Positions 11,430 through 24,360 of a stretch of DNA of 55,128 bases are shown piece after piece. The notes below the pieces were generated by a model, which had not been told where the DNA came from, ran no database searches, and saw nothing but the letters and a program-made list of their open reading frames with translations. Position numbers and translations under genes: made by a program. The stretch is taken from contig NW_003107089.1 in assembly GCF_000003605.2 (NCBI RefSeq), positions 554,658-609,785 on the forward strand, given 5' to 3'. The stretch is from Saccoglossus kowalevskii. Lineage: Eukaryota; Hemichordata; Enteropneusta; Harrimaniidae. Position 1 is the first letter of the stretch. The number at the start of each line of letters is the position of its first letter.

Positions 11430-14400
11430 GTACTCCATCAATATAAATTTACATTGAATAATGTTAAACACATAGTTGGTCAACTGTCCTACATTTTTCC
11501 CATCATTTTCATATCTACCAATTTAAAACCAATTCATATTCTTTTATGCACAAATCACAAGTATATAATCAATGGATTTTACGAAATTAGATTGGACGTT
11601 ATTACCTATGTTTTGTGTACAGCTGAGTATAAATAGCGCCCGATGGAATAAACATTTCACTGCTTATTGCTTGTGTAGCTTCGTACATATATACATTGGA
11701 CTCTCTCGATGACGTCCCTGATTTATTCATCATGCATCCATATATGAATGGTAACAAATACTGGTGAATTTGCCTTTTTAAATACACACAATTCATCCAA
11801 AGTACCACACTTTACAGCTTTGACTGAGAACCTATACCTGGACTTTTTGCAATTGGCTAAGGAGTACGGAGATATATTTACCATTAAGATAGGCAGTCAC
11901 CACGTGGTAATAGTGAATAACTATGAACTGATCAAAGAAACATTGGTGAAAAAGTCAACTGATTTCGCCGGGAGACCACAAACTTTTACAGGTAAGGATC
12001 AAAGAATAATGTAAATTGGCAGAACATATCACAATCGTTTTGACATTTTGCTGTTCCACAAACATTTACTACTCACTCCATGTCAATTCAATAAATCAAT
12101 ATTTTGTGATTCAGTTCGATCAATAGAGGATCTCAAATGATGACCGTGTGTGTGATATCGTATTTATTAAACGAGTTTAGTGATCTTCATAAATTCCGAT
12201 CCTTTTGCGAGGAGCATATGTTAATAATTCACTGATAATGACTTCCTGAGATAATGTATAAGGCTAGATATACGAAAACAGGCGGATAAAACGATGTATA
12301 TAATTTATGTCTTCATGCAATTATTCATAATTGATGAACTGTGATTGCTCTGACTGTTTGAAAGCGATTTGAGTATGGTAACGCACTGCTAAATACAATA
12401 CAGGAAACATGGGATCTGAGGGATTCAAAGACATCATCTTGAGTGATTATAGTCCTTCTTGGAAGTTGCATAGAAAGATCGCACACCAAGCAATAAGGTA
12501 AACCCTTTGTCAGGTGTATATAACGTTGGTGTATGACATAGATGTAATGCCTTGAAATACTTGGTGATTTATCTGGTATCGTAGAACGACGTATCACAGC
12601 GTACACCCCCCCCCCAAAAAAAAACGTAGAATGAGAAGCTTGTCCGTGCAGTAGATCTAATCCATGAAAGGCAACTGCATACGTCAGGAGTAGATCATCT
12701 TTTGGGAAAATAATATAGGCATGTTGTAGATTTGTATAGTCATGTTTTATATTAAATGTAGATTCATATGAAAACTGTACATTAAATTAGGTTTGTTCAA
12801 ATACGAATGTGCGTTTGCATTGCCAGTAATGAAGACACTTATTGCAACTTCAAAATATAATACAGGAAACGTCTCTGCCACTAAAAATGTCTATGCAGCA
12901 TCAATGCATTATTTTAAATAGGTTTTCTACATTTTGCAAAAAAACTACTATGAATAGTAGAAGGATATTTCAGTCGTGATATAATTGTGATGAAATTCTA
13001 TTTTCAGAAATTATGCCAGTGGTGATAAACTAGAAAACATGATGCGTAAAGACGCAATTCCTTTACTGACACAGATACTGGAAGACAATGAAGGAAAAGT
13101 TATTGCCCCAAGACCTCTTTTATTTTTAACTGTTAACAACATCGTTGCTCAATTCTGCTTTGGTCAAAAGTAAGTGTAATCGAATGTTTCAATTGTATCA
13201 TTTTTGCTATGTATGAATCTTATACAGACAGAAAGTGTGCTCCAATTATCATGACAAGTTATAATGTCTGTGAAGAAATACAAATAATTATATCTAAAGC
13301 ATTTTATCAGTAGTCGTTTTATTAATGTCTAGGTATACACTCGATGACCCAGAGCTTAAAGCCTTCATGGACATTATAGACGATTTTGCCAAAATAGCTG
13401 GCAATGGCTTAGTAGCCGACGTGATTCCATGGACAGCAATTTTTCCAACTTCGGCTGCCCGGGAAATGGACAAAGTCAATAACAAATATCTTGGTATGAT
13501 TTACAAGAAGTTTTACGAACATAAGCAGAAATTTGATCAAGGTATTTGCAATTAACTTGTACTTTTTTAAACATGATTTTGTGTGTGTATTGAAATAACT
13601 ATTTGAAAGAATCAATGGAACATTCTGAGAAGCATTTTATAGATTGTATTACTTAAATAATTGTTCACAACATGTATATATATGAATGCATATTTTATTG
13701 CACTTAACGTTTTATGTATTTCTAGATAATTTGAATGACCTCATTGACTATTTACTCGATGCTCAACGCCAAGCCAAGGAAGAAAATGCCGACAACATTA
13801 GTAGCCTTACAGATACACATTTGGTGCAAACAGTTTCTGACATGTTTGGAGGTTGGTCAATAAATGCCCCACATTGTGTGAATTGTAAAATCATAAATGA
13901 TCTATTTTATCACATTATTATCATTTGATCTATATACAATGTACTAATACTTTATATACATATTATCCACAGCTGGTATTGATACGACTACACATACAAT
14001 GGATTGGTCAATCATCTTCCTCACTCGATACCCGGATGTACAGGCTAAGGTTGCTAGGGAAATCCATGACGTAATTGGAAGAGACAGGCTGCCCTTAATA
14101 TCAGACCGACCCAATCTACCATACTGCGATGCAGTTATCCACGAACTGATGAGAATACGTACTGTTGTACCGATGTCTGTTCCACACAAAGCATTGGTGG
14201 ACTCAAGTATTGGTAATATATTCTATTATAATAATTAATTATCACTATTAAATTGACAAATTTTGGACTTGCACAGCAATCAATATTTAACTGCAATTTA
14301 ACTGCGTTGTTGTTTGTTGACTTTAGGTGGATATGTGATACCTAAAGATACATGGGTAATGGTTAATCTATGGGCTGCGCAGATGGATGAAAAACACTGG

Positions 14401-14908
14401 GATAACCCGCAAGTGTTTAGACCAGGTATGTGCACTGTATAAGATAAATATGGGGTTGCTTCATATGCAAAGTTTATATTTTCATTCACACTGACTGTTA
14501 CATTTCATATTTTTATTAAATATTAATTTTACAATATCTATTCTATCTAGTATATATGGCGATGTTTACCACATAAAAAACAAATAAAATGTAGATCCAT
14601 TACCATTATTATTTATATCATATGAATTACTTAACGATATTTATCTGTACATTTCAGAGAGATTCATTGATAAAGACGGCTCACTCAAAGCAAAACAAGA
14701 CAACTTCATTCCATTCTCAGCGGGTCGTCGTGTCTGTCTTGGGGAGTCCCTAGCGAAGCCAGAGATATTTCTGATGTTCACTTCTTTGTATCAAAGTTTC
14801 GCGTTTTCACCAGTACCCGGTAAAGAACTGCCCAGTCTCGACGGAAATGCTGCGACGCTCGTTCTTAGAGCGCCTGAATATGAAGTAGTAGTTAAAAAGA
14901 GAATATAG
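10965..14908 (+). CDS. CYP17-like cytochrome P450, copy B
   Basis: Haem-thiolate monooxygenase of the CYP2 clan, expected in the ER membrane with electrons from NADPH-P450 reductase; substrate unknown. Coding exons: 10965-11118, 11818-11991, 12404-12497, 13008-13169, 13333-13541, 13726-13851, 13973-14212, 14327-14425, 14658-14908; 1509 nt, 502 aa, usual P450 size. The ATG at 10965 starts MLLESI and an anchor helix (about residues 15-28), followed by hinge PPGPRGFP. AGIDTTT starts at residue 307, ExxR is E364-R367, PERF is at 418-422, and haem-ligand Cys446 sits in FSAGRRVCLG. PHKALVDSSIG and VNLWA match CYP17 better than CYP1 or CYP2 as I remember those families. A 5' noncoding exon ends at 9616. 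AATAAA occurs at 15138 and 15156. It is the intact middle member of the array. Confidence 0.93.
11329..11427. repeat. (AAAT)n microsatellite in P450-B intron
   Basis: An almost pure AAAT/AATA tetranucleotide tract of about 100 bp lies in the intron after the first coding exon. Copy C has a shorter, impure version at the same place (18822-18870), and copy A lacks it. Confidence 0.95.
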
Positions 14909-15989
14909 TCGCAGCGTTTACTTTGGTTCAGTTTTATTATTATCAAAATAATACACGTGTTTATAGATTAATAACTTCTCGATTTATGAAAATATATGTA
15001 CATATCGGTGAATGGAAAGATGGTGTAATATATACAATGAACATATAAAAGCTGTTGACTGTTATGATAATATGAAACCAATTTGCTGTTATGGCATTTA
15101 GAATTTGTGTGCATTTACAGGCAATATAAGTAAAGATAATAAAATCTAAAAGGTGAATAAAGAACTATTACTGATCGAATGTTAAAAAAAATACCCAGAA
15201 GAAGACAGAAGTGTATGGTCAGCCCACGGTTAGTAACCATGGTTAGTTTAAACATTGCCTATCTACGAGTCGGTGCTATTGTGTGTATATCTAGTGGTCG
15301 TCATGTCAACGTCTCTTTTAGCATTGCTGGTGTAAAACTGAATCTCGTCCTTTTAACTACCGTGTCGAACTTACGTCGACGTAACATTTTCTAGAGAGAA
15401 CACGGTATACAGTATAGCATAGAAACATGGGCAGGAAATAAAAATATCGGCTTCGCCTATATAAGCACGTTGATCGAGGCAATGACCGCAGATCTGCTGA
15501 ACTAAATCTAGTACGCGCGATTGGTTTCCATATGCCTGTGACTTCTGCCATACTGACCCGGTCGTATAAATAATTTCCTGGCTATGAGACAGTGTAGAAA
15601 CGCTGGTCGTCGCACATAATTCTCACAATTCACACATATTTATAATATCGCATGTTTTATATGGTCGCAATAAATTTGATACATTTTCACCTTTAGAATC
15701 TGTGGCAAAAAAAAATGGCAGGTTTACACATTACATTGAAGAACTAATTAATTGAATCGAATTTACACTCCCCTTACTCCTGTTTATACTACTACTATAC
15801 AGCCACAATAAAAATACCCAATCAAGATGAACGGCGTACATCATGACCACGTGAGAATCCGTCACTAACATTTTCATATACTAGTACTACGTTAAATCGT
15901 GCAGACAAGACTCAAATGAGGCAGTAGTGCGAAGGTTTGCCATGTACCGTTAAAATAGCACGTCACAAAACAAATTCAAAGTGTGCATG

Positions 15990-16051
15990 TGACCTGGTTT
16001 GACCCCACTGGGATGACTCATCGTTGTATGATTTGTCTGGTGCTATAAAAG
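15990..16051 (+). promoter_or_regulatory. P450-C core promoter: DR4 element, AP-1-like box, TATA box
   Basis: The minus strand has the same DR4 as copy A (GGGTCA-AACC-AGGTCA) at 15990-16005. TGACTCA is at 16014-16020 and TATAAAAG at 16044-16051. The noncoding exon, about 16074-16109, ends at the donor GTACGT. Confidence 0.7.
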
Positions 16052-16129
16052 CCCTGATCTCATTACGAATCAGTCACTTGCCGTTATTACTACACCAACA
16101 GCCTTACAGGTACGTGTTATGCGTTATGA

Positions 16130-17790
16130 TATGCTCTATAAATGGTGGTATGTTGTAAATACGATAATTCATGATATGTTATGTGAAACACACTTGAATT
16201 GTGATAACATTCAGTTTATAGCACAGTGGGACACGTAGTTGGTTTTGAGTGTACTCATGAGTTGTGCAACAAGGTGTATGGTTAGATTCACATACAACAC
16301 GTAATACTGTACTGAGAGTGGTTATTGCACTGTACCGTGCTAGACTGTACACATCTAACAATTGTCTGTGTATAAACAGCAACGACTGTACAGCGGATGG
16401 ACAACACATCTGCCGTACAGGCGTGACCTACAAACGGTGACATTGTGCTTGTAAATAAGTTCATGGTTCATCTGTAAACGTAGTCGTCTAGATTGCTATT
16501 GAAAAAATCAATCCGTGTAGGGATAATCAAAGTTGTTAATCACTGACCATAGGAGGTCGTGTTTAAATTTCGTTTCCAAACACCTGTATTTAATTGACTT
16601 GTGATTGTTTGGTCCCTCAAGTGAATTGTGCTTTAATTGTACATCGACCAGTTTCTGGTATATCTCGGCTTCTAGTGAAGTAAGTCTCGCCAAATTAGGA
16701 CAGAATATTGGTGAAATCATGATATGAATCCAGTCTGTATAGGGTAATTCATAATTTGGCAACCATGAACAGTTGTTGAGATGAAAATAATCCCTTCATA
16801 CTTTGACAGTATTTGTTCTATTGTTGTCTCCTTGTAATTATATGAAAGTGTCCAGTTCTATGTTGTGCGTTGTGGGGGTATACAAACGTCAGACGTAGAC
16901 TAAGTTTAACCATTGTCACTCAACGTGTTGACTACAGTTTATTCAACATCGAACACTGGAACATACTATCAGGATACAAGCTGAAGAAATACATACTCTT
17001 CCTTGTCTGTTTTAAAATCGAACGTGAAAGGAAACACATGAAGTCTAAATAGCGCGGGAACTTCATATAATTAGTATATCTGTAGGCCAAATTACTATAC
17101 AATGATTGGTTAATTCTAAAACAATGCGTCGTTGTGAATGGCTCTATAATTGCCATGGTAACATGTATAAGTTATTTGATCTTCTGATTTCGGCAAAGAA
17201 TCAGACTGACGGGTATAAAAGGGAAGGTTCACTCCAAGTTTACATTATCGTGACAATCACCATGTGGTACGGACGTGCGCTTAGGCACATGGAATTTCAG
17301 TGAAATAAAAACGATAACGTTCTCGGACATGCGTCATGATCTACACATGGCGGTATGTTGTATATACGATAATTCATGATATGTTATGTCAAACACATTT
17401 GAATTGTGCTAACATTCAGTTTATAGCACAGTGGGACACGTAGTTGGTTGTGAGTGTACACGCGAGTTGTAAAACAAGGTGTATGGTTAGATTCACATAA
17501 AACACGCAATACTGTACTGAGCGTGGTTATCGCACTGTACCGTGCTAGACTATATACATCTAATGATTTGTGTGTGATGTATTATTGTATGAACAGCAGC
17601 GACTCTGCTTTGGGTCGACGCCACCTCTGTCGTACAGACGTGACCTACAAGCGGTGACAATGTACTTGTAAATAGGGTCGGGTTAAAATCGGTAGGTTCA
17701 TGGGTTCACGTAGGCGCAGTTGTCTAGATTACTATTGAAAGAATCAATCCGTGTACGGATAATCGAAGTTGTTAATCAGTGACCATAGGA
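16130..17790 (+). repeat. Internal duplication inside the P450-C 5' intron
   Basis: The segment following the noncoding exon occurs twice in copy C, at about 16140-16560 and 17345-17790. The first ends its alignable part with 'tacaaacggtga', like copy A (near 1150-1162). The second has 'gggtcgacgccacctct' and 'tacaagcggtga', like copy B (near 9915-9960). Between them lies about 550 bp of sequence without a clear match. Confidence 0.7.
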
Positions 17791-18612
17791 GATCGTGTTT
17801 AAATTTGGTCCCCGGACACATGTATTTAATTTGATTTGTGATTGTTCGGTCCCTTAAGTGAATTGTGCTTTTATTGTACATCGACCAGTTTTCGGTATAT
17901 CTCTGCTTCTAGTAATTATACAGAAGTAAATCGCACCACGTTAGGGCAAAACATTGGTATAACAATCAGTGAAATCATGATATGAATCCAGTCTGTATAG
18001 GGTAAATCATAATTTGCAACCATGCACAGTTTTTGAGATGGAGATAATCACTCCATACTTTGACAGTATTTGTTCTATTGTTTGCTCATTACGATGTAAT
18101 TATATGCAAAGAGATAATGCTTCACTGTGGCGTACGTCTTGCCAAGGGAACGGGAATTTATTTAGAGAAGCTCAAATTATGTGTTACTCGATAAGCATGT
18201 TATTCTTTCCCATGATCTATTTTTAGTAGTACCATTAATCGTTTTTTTCGAAACTACGATATTTATTATCGCAACTGACGATTTAATAGTTACAATTCTA
18301 TGACACCCCAACAATATACGTTAACTATTTACAATGTGGTTATTGCTCTACAATGTAAGAACACCCTCAATAATTTCAGTGTTTCACCAACCCCAACTAT
18401 TGTATAAGTAATAAGTTTCAACATGTTCGCCAAACTAGCACTAACTCTGGCTAAATACACTATAATACTCAACCAATGATTGAATCACAGAATGAATCAC
18501 TCCGCAAAGCAAATGTCCCATATTTAATCACCATGTGTAGTTGTGCTGACGATTTGATTTTGTTTTCTCTACAGACTCGCATTAAAGTATATTGACAATC
18601 CACACTGTAATC

Positions 18613-21600
18613 ATGTTGCTGGAAAGCATATTATCTGTTAGTCTGACGTACAAATTGATAGCGGTTGTCGTAATCCTATTGGGTGCCCTAATGCTATGGA
18701 GCATCCATCGACCATCTGGTATGCCCCCTGGACCACGTGGTTTTCCAATTATTGGTAGTATGCTATGTAAGTATCATGGTTTCAATAATTAAGATAAAAG
18801 TTGATATCAGTTTCTGTGTAGAAATAAATAAAAATAAATAAAAATAAATAAATAAAATTAATTAATTATTTATTTAAAAGTACACACTTTACGTTGAATA
18901 ATGTTAAACACATAGTTGGTCAACTGTCCTACATTTTGTCCCCATCATTTTCGCATTTACAAAACCAATTCATATCCTTTTATGTACATGAGAAAATCAC
19001 AAGTATATAATCAATGAATTTTACGAAATTAGATTGGACGTTATTACCTATGTTTTGTGTACAGCTGAGTATAAATAGCGCCCCGATGGAATAAACATTT
19101 CACTGGTTATTGCTTGTGTAGCTTCGTACATATATACATTGGACTTTCTCGATGACGTGCCTGCTATATTCATCATGCATCCATATATGAATGGTAAAAA
19201 ACACTGGTGAATTTGCCTGTTTGAATACACTCAATTCATCCAAAGTACTAAACTTTACAGCTTTGACTGAGAACCTATACCTAGACTTTTTGCAATTGGC
19301 TAAGGAGTACGGAGATGTATTTACCATTAAGATAGGCAGTCGCCACGTGGTAATAGTGAATAACTATGAACTGATCAAAGAAACATTGTTGAAAAGGTCG
19401 ACTGATTTCGCCGGGAGACCACAAACTTTTACAGGTAAGAATAATGTAAATTGGCAGAACATACCACAATCGTTTTTGATATTTCGCTGTTCCACAAACT
19501 TTTACTGCTAACCCCATGCCAATTCAATAAATCAATATTTTGTGATTCACTTCGATCAATAGATGATCTAGAATGATGGCCGCGTGTGTGATATCGTATT
19601 TATTGAACGAGTTTAGTGATCGTCATAAATTCCGAGCTTTTGGCGAGGAGCATATGTTAATAATTCACTGACAATGACTTTCTGAGATAATGTATAAGGC
19701 CAGATAATACGAAAACAGGCGGATAAAACGATGTATATAATTCATGTTTTCATACAATTATTCATAATTGATGAACTGTGATTACTCCGACTGTTTGAAA
19801 GAAATTTGAGTCTACTAACGCACTGCTAAATACAATGCAGGAAACATGACATCTGAGGGATTCAAAGACATCGTCTTTAGTGATTATAGTCCTTCTTGGA
19901 AGTTGCACAGAAAGATCGCACACCAAGCAATAAGGTAACCATAAACCTTTTTTCGGGTGTATATGACTTTGGTGTATGACATAGGTGCAAAGCCGTGAAA
20001 TACAAAATTTATCTGTTATTTGGAACGACGTATCAAACAATACCCCCCCCCCAGAAAAAACGTGTAGAATAACAAGCTTCCCTATGAAAGGCAACTGTAT
20101 ACGTCAGCAGTAGATCATCTTTTGGGAATATACAATATGCATATTGTAGATTTGTGTTGTCATGTTTTATATTAAATGTAGATTCATATGAAGACTGTAG
20201 ATTAAGGTAGATCTGTACAAAGACGAATGTCTGTTTGAATTGCCAGTAATGAAGACACTTATTGCAACTTCAAAATATAATACAGGGCAATTTCAGATAG
20301 TTTCAAATAAGCCTCTGCCACGAAAAACTGCCTATGCAGCATTCAATGCATTTAAAAAAAATAAGTTTCCACCATTTTGCAAATAATCTACTATAGATTG
20401 TAGATGGATATTGCCATTTTATTTTCAGAAATTATGCCAGTGGCGATAAACTAGAAAACATGATGCGTAAAGACGCAATTCCTTTACTGACACAGATACT
20501 GGAAGACAATGAAGGCAAAGTTATTGCCCCAAGACCTCTTTTATTTTTAACTGTTAACAACATCGTTGCTCAATTCTGCTTTGGTCAAAAGTAAGTGTAC
20601 TCAAATGTTTGAATTGTATTGTCTTTGCTATATACGAATCTCATACAAACAGAAAGTGTGCTCCAATTATCATGACAAGTTATAATGTCTGTGAAGAAAT
20701 ACAAATAATTATATCTAAAGCATTTTATCAGTAGTCGTTTTATTAATGTCTAGGTATACACTCGATGACCCAGAGCTTAAAGCCTTCATGGACATTATAG
20801 ACGATTTTGCCAAAATAGCTGGCAATGGCTTAGTAGCCGACGTGATTCCATGGACAGCAATTCTTCCAACTTCGGCTGCCCGGGAAATGGACAAAGTCAA
20901 TAACAAATATCTTGGTATGATTTACAAGAAGTTTTACGAACATAAGCAGAAATTTGATCAAGGTATTTGCAATTAAATTGTACACTTTTATACATGATTT
21001 TGTGTGTGTATTGAAATAACTATTTGAAAGAATCAATGAAACATTCTGAGAAGCATTTTATAGATTGTATTACTTAAATAATTGTTCACGACATGTATAT
21101 ATATGAATGCATATTTTATTGCACTTAACGTTTTATGTATTTCTAGAAAATTTGAATGACCTCATTGACTATTTACTCGATGCTCAACGCCAAGCCAAGG
21201 AAGAAAATGCCGACAACATTAGTAGCCTTACAGATACACATTTGGTGCAAACAGTTTCTGACATGTTTGGAGGTTGGTCAATAAATGCCCCACATTGTGT
21301 GAATTGTAAAGTCATAAATGATCTATTTTATCACAATATTATCATTTGATCTATATACTAATACTTTATATACATATCATCCACAGCTGGTATTGATACG
21401 ACTACACATACAATGGACTGGTCAATCATCTTCCTCACTCGATACCCGGATGTACAGGCTAAGGTTGCTAGAGAAATCAATGACGTAATTGGAAGAGACA
21501 GACTGCCCTTAATATCAGACCGACCACATCTACCATACTGTGATGCGGTTATCCACGAACTGATGAGAATACGTACTGTTGTACCGATGTCTGTTCCACA

Positions 21601-22352
21601 CAAAGCATTGGTGGACTCAAGTATTGGTAATGCATTATATTATAATAATTAATTATCACCATTAAATTGACAACTTTTGGACTTGCACAGCAATCGATGT
21701 TTAACTGCAAATTAACTCCGTTATTTTTGTTGACTTTAGGGGGATATGTGATCCCTAAAGATACATGGGTAATGGTTAATCTATGGGCTGCGCAGATGGA
21801 TGAAAAACACTGGGATAATCCGCAAGAGTTTAGACCAGGTATGTACACTGTGTAAGATAAATATGGGGTTGTTTAACTCGGGATGCTATTGTATCAGATA
21901 TTGTTCATATACAAAGTTTATATTTTCATTCAGACTGACTGTTACATTTCACATTCTTATTAAATATTAATTTTACAATATCCATTCTATCTAGTATATA
22001 TGGTGATGTTTACCACATGAAAAACGATTAAAATGTAGATCTATTACCATTATTATCTGTATCACATGAATTACTTAACAATATTTATCTGTACATTTCA
22101 GAGAGATTCATAGATAAAGACGGCTCACTCAAAGCAAAACAGGACAACTTCATTCCATTCTCAGCGGGTCGTCGTGTCTGTCTTGGGGAGTCCCTAGCGA
22201 AGCCAGAGATATTTCTGATGTTCACTTCTTTGTATCAAAGTTTCGCGTTTTCACCAGTACCCGGTAAAGAACTACCCAGTCTCGATGGAAATGCTGCGAC
22301 GCTTGTTCTTAGAGCGCCTGAATATGAAGTAGTAGTTAAAAAGAGAATATAG
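18613..22352 (+). CDS. CYP17-like cytochrome P450, copy C
   Basis: Third tandem CYP2-clan P450, 502 aa. Coding exons: 18613-18766, 19261-19434, 19841-19934, 20429-20590, 20754-20962, 21147-21272, 21387-21626, 21740-21838, 22102-22352, each exactly as long as its counterpart in copy B. Anchor helix, PPGPRGFP hinge, AGIDTTT, ELMR (ExxR), PERF and FSAGRRVCLG with the haem Cys at 446 are all present, and no frame lesion is seen. Differences from B include LVKKS to LLKRS, MGSEG to MTSEG, TAIF to TAIL, EIHDV to EINDV, RPNLPY to RPHLPY and QVFRP to QEFRP. Some may lie near substrate-recognition regions, so substrate range could differ. A 5' noncoding exon ends at 16109, and AATAAA lies at 22585-22590. 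CYP17 affinity is by remembered family motifs; substrate unknown. Confidence 0.93.
18822..18870. repeat. Short (AAAT)n tract in P450-C intron
   Basis: An impure AAATA/AAAT run occupies the position of the longer microsatellite in copy B. Confidence 0.8.
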
Positions 22353-23829
22353 TTGCAGCGTTTACTTTGGTTCAGTTTTATTATTATCAAAATAATGCAC
22401 GTGTTTATAGATTAGTAACTTCTCTCATGAAAATATATGTACATATCGGTGAATGGAGAGATGGTGTAATAAATAACAATGAACATATAAAAGCTGTTGA
22501 CTGTTAAGATAATGGGAAACCAATTTGCTGTTATGGCATTTAGAATTAGTGTGCATTTACAGGCAATATAAGTAAAGATAATAGAATAAAAAAAATGTTT
22601 TTTCATCGTCCGAGAGAAATTTGAAAAAAAAATGGTACAGTGGTGCGGTTTTCTTGTTTTTGTATTAAAATTGTGCTCAGAAACAAGGTGTATCTTTTAA
22701 ACGTTTTTAGTAAATATTTTTTTCGAAGACATACTTAAAAGCGTGAATCATTAACGGTGGGTCAACAAAATATCCTCTGAAATATAACAAACAAAACATT
22801 TTGAGGTCTATCTTAATATATGACTCACTTTGCCGGTACGCGTGTTTGCAAAACACAATATATGAGATGTATGTTTCAAACATACGTGCGCGATAACGAA
22901 TACAATTATTGCTGTCAGAAACAAACTTACCCCTCGCTGACATACTAAAAGCTTGGGAAGTAGAGAAAGGAATTAGTTGTTGGTGTTTTTATAGCGGATA
23001 CAATATATTCTAATTAATGACCGACAACATTCCTTCAAGAAAGTGAACAAAGATCAAACTTTTTGAATTGTGACTGAAATAATATTTTTCATTTGCCCGT
23101 CTATATTAACAGTGGGCCTAAGCTTGTAGTATTCCAATGGAAAAACCATAATATTCGCTGTACAAACTAGATGTTATTTCGTATGAAACTTCCTTGTGTA
23201 CTTTCAGAATTGTGTACTTTCAACAGTAATGTTGTAACTATATTACATCTCTTTACTTACTGCGAATTTGTTAAAGTCCTACCGACAGCATTTATAAATC
23301 TGCGGTGAATATTTACATATTCCACCCAGGCTAACGGATAAGAAAAAAAAATGAAAATGTTAACATCTCATTACTACTTAAAATACACCATTTATGTATG
23401 TTGTTTTAAAGGCTGCCTCCCCACTTACTATACAGTTCGAATGAAAACAGAAAAATCTCAAGTAGAACTTTATATAGCAAAAAACATAACATGCTGGATA
23501 GAAAAATTTAAAAATTGGAGTTTACAAAACGTACTATAAAGGGTCCTACACCGTTGTTTCTCGCCAAAGATTGCATGCTCTACGATAGCGACTCCAGAGG
23601 AAATAAAAAAACCTAAAGCGGGTCAATGTTGAGTCAACATATACGTAATTAAAACTTAATTGGTGCATTCTAATTTGTTCATGCTCTATTGATTTATATT
23701 GCCATTCAGTAATGGGTGCGTCAATAGATTCATTTACATTTGTATTTTATATATTTGCATACTGATAACAACGATAATGATAAAGAATACAACTTATTAC
23801 AGATTTAGCTTCTTAGCTTCAGTTCGGAT

Positions 23830-24360
23830 GCAGTCAGAAAACGGGCCGGGACTTACAGATTGATCGCCGTGAATCTATGCCTGTGTGCATATGTGCCCAC
23901 CTCTATCTCGGACATGCCTGGGCCAATCACATTCAAACTTTACACATACAACACCATACATTTGGAATACATTTGTTTGACGATCAGATTCAAGATGGCT
24001 GAATTGCGGCCATTTCAAACTTAACATTTATCAGAATCAAGTATTTCTGACATTCCGGACCCAGATCTCGATTATACATGAACAGCTATTGACAATCTTG
24101 GTACATACAATGAACATATATATGTATGTAACGGGCCATATTTTTTCAGATCGGATTCAAAATGGCCGTATGCGAATGCTGTTCTAGAGCCACGACTCTG
24201 ACATACATTGACTGGTCGCAATAAAACTACATGCCATGAAATGTAAGCAAGAAATAGAAACTTGTATTTGTTCTTACTTGCAAAGGAAAATACTTACTCT
24301 CTTACTTCCTTACTCTCGTGTAATTTGTTTTATGATCTGAATCAAAATGGCTGACTCGTT
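23830..24360. repeat. Dispersed repeat with 'caagatggctga' motifs
   Basis: The 20-mer at 23987-24006 ('gattcaagatggctgaattg') recurs exactly at 35832-35851, and a 'cattccgga' segment near 24051 recurs near 35592. Several diverged sub-units with 'gattcaaaatggc'-type cores are present. This suggests an old interspersed repeat family with internal sub-repeats. Confidence 0.5.

Larger units (their letters stand above)
8746..22600 (+). repeat. Direct tandem segmental duplication carrying P450-B and P450-C
   Basis: The sequence starting 'gacagaagtgtatggtcagccc' near 8749 recurs near 15205. Homology then runs through promoter, noncoding exon, introns, coding exons and 3' flank. The units are about 8746-15200 (copy B) and 15205-22600 (copy C). 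Copy A shares the promoter-to-3'-flank part from about 585 but is more diverged in its introns, so B and C are the younger pair. Confidence 0.8.

Noticed and set aside
20715-20906. Minus-strand frames antisense to P450 exons, repeated in all three copies
   Set aside because: They recur only because the sense exons are conserved; the sense frame has clear P450 motifs.
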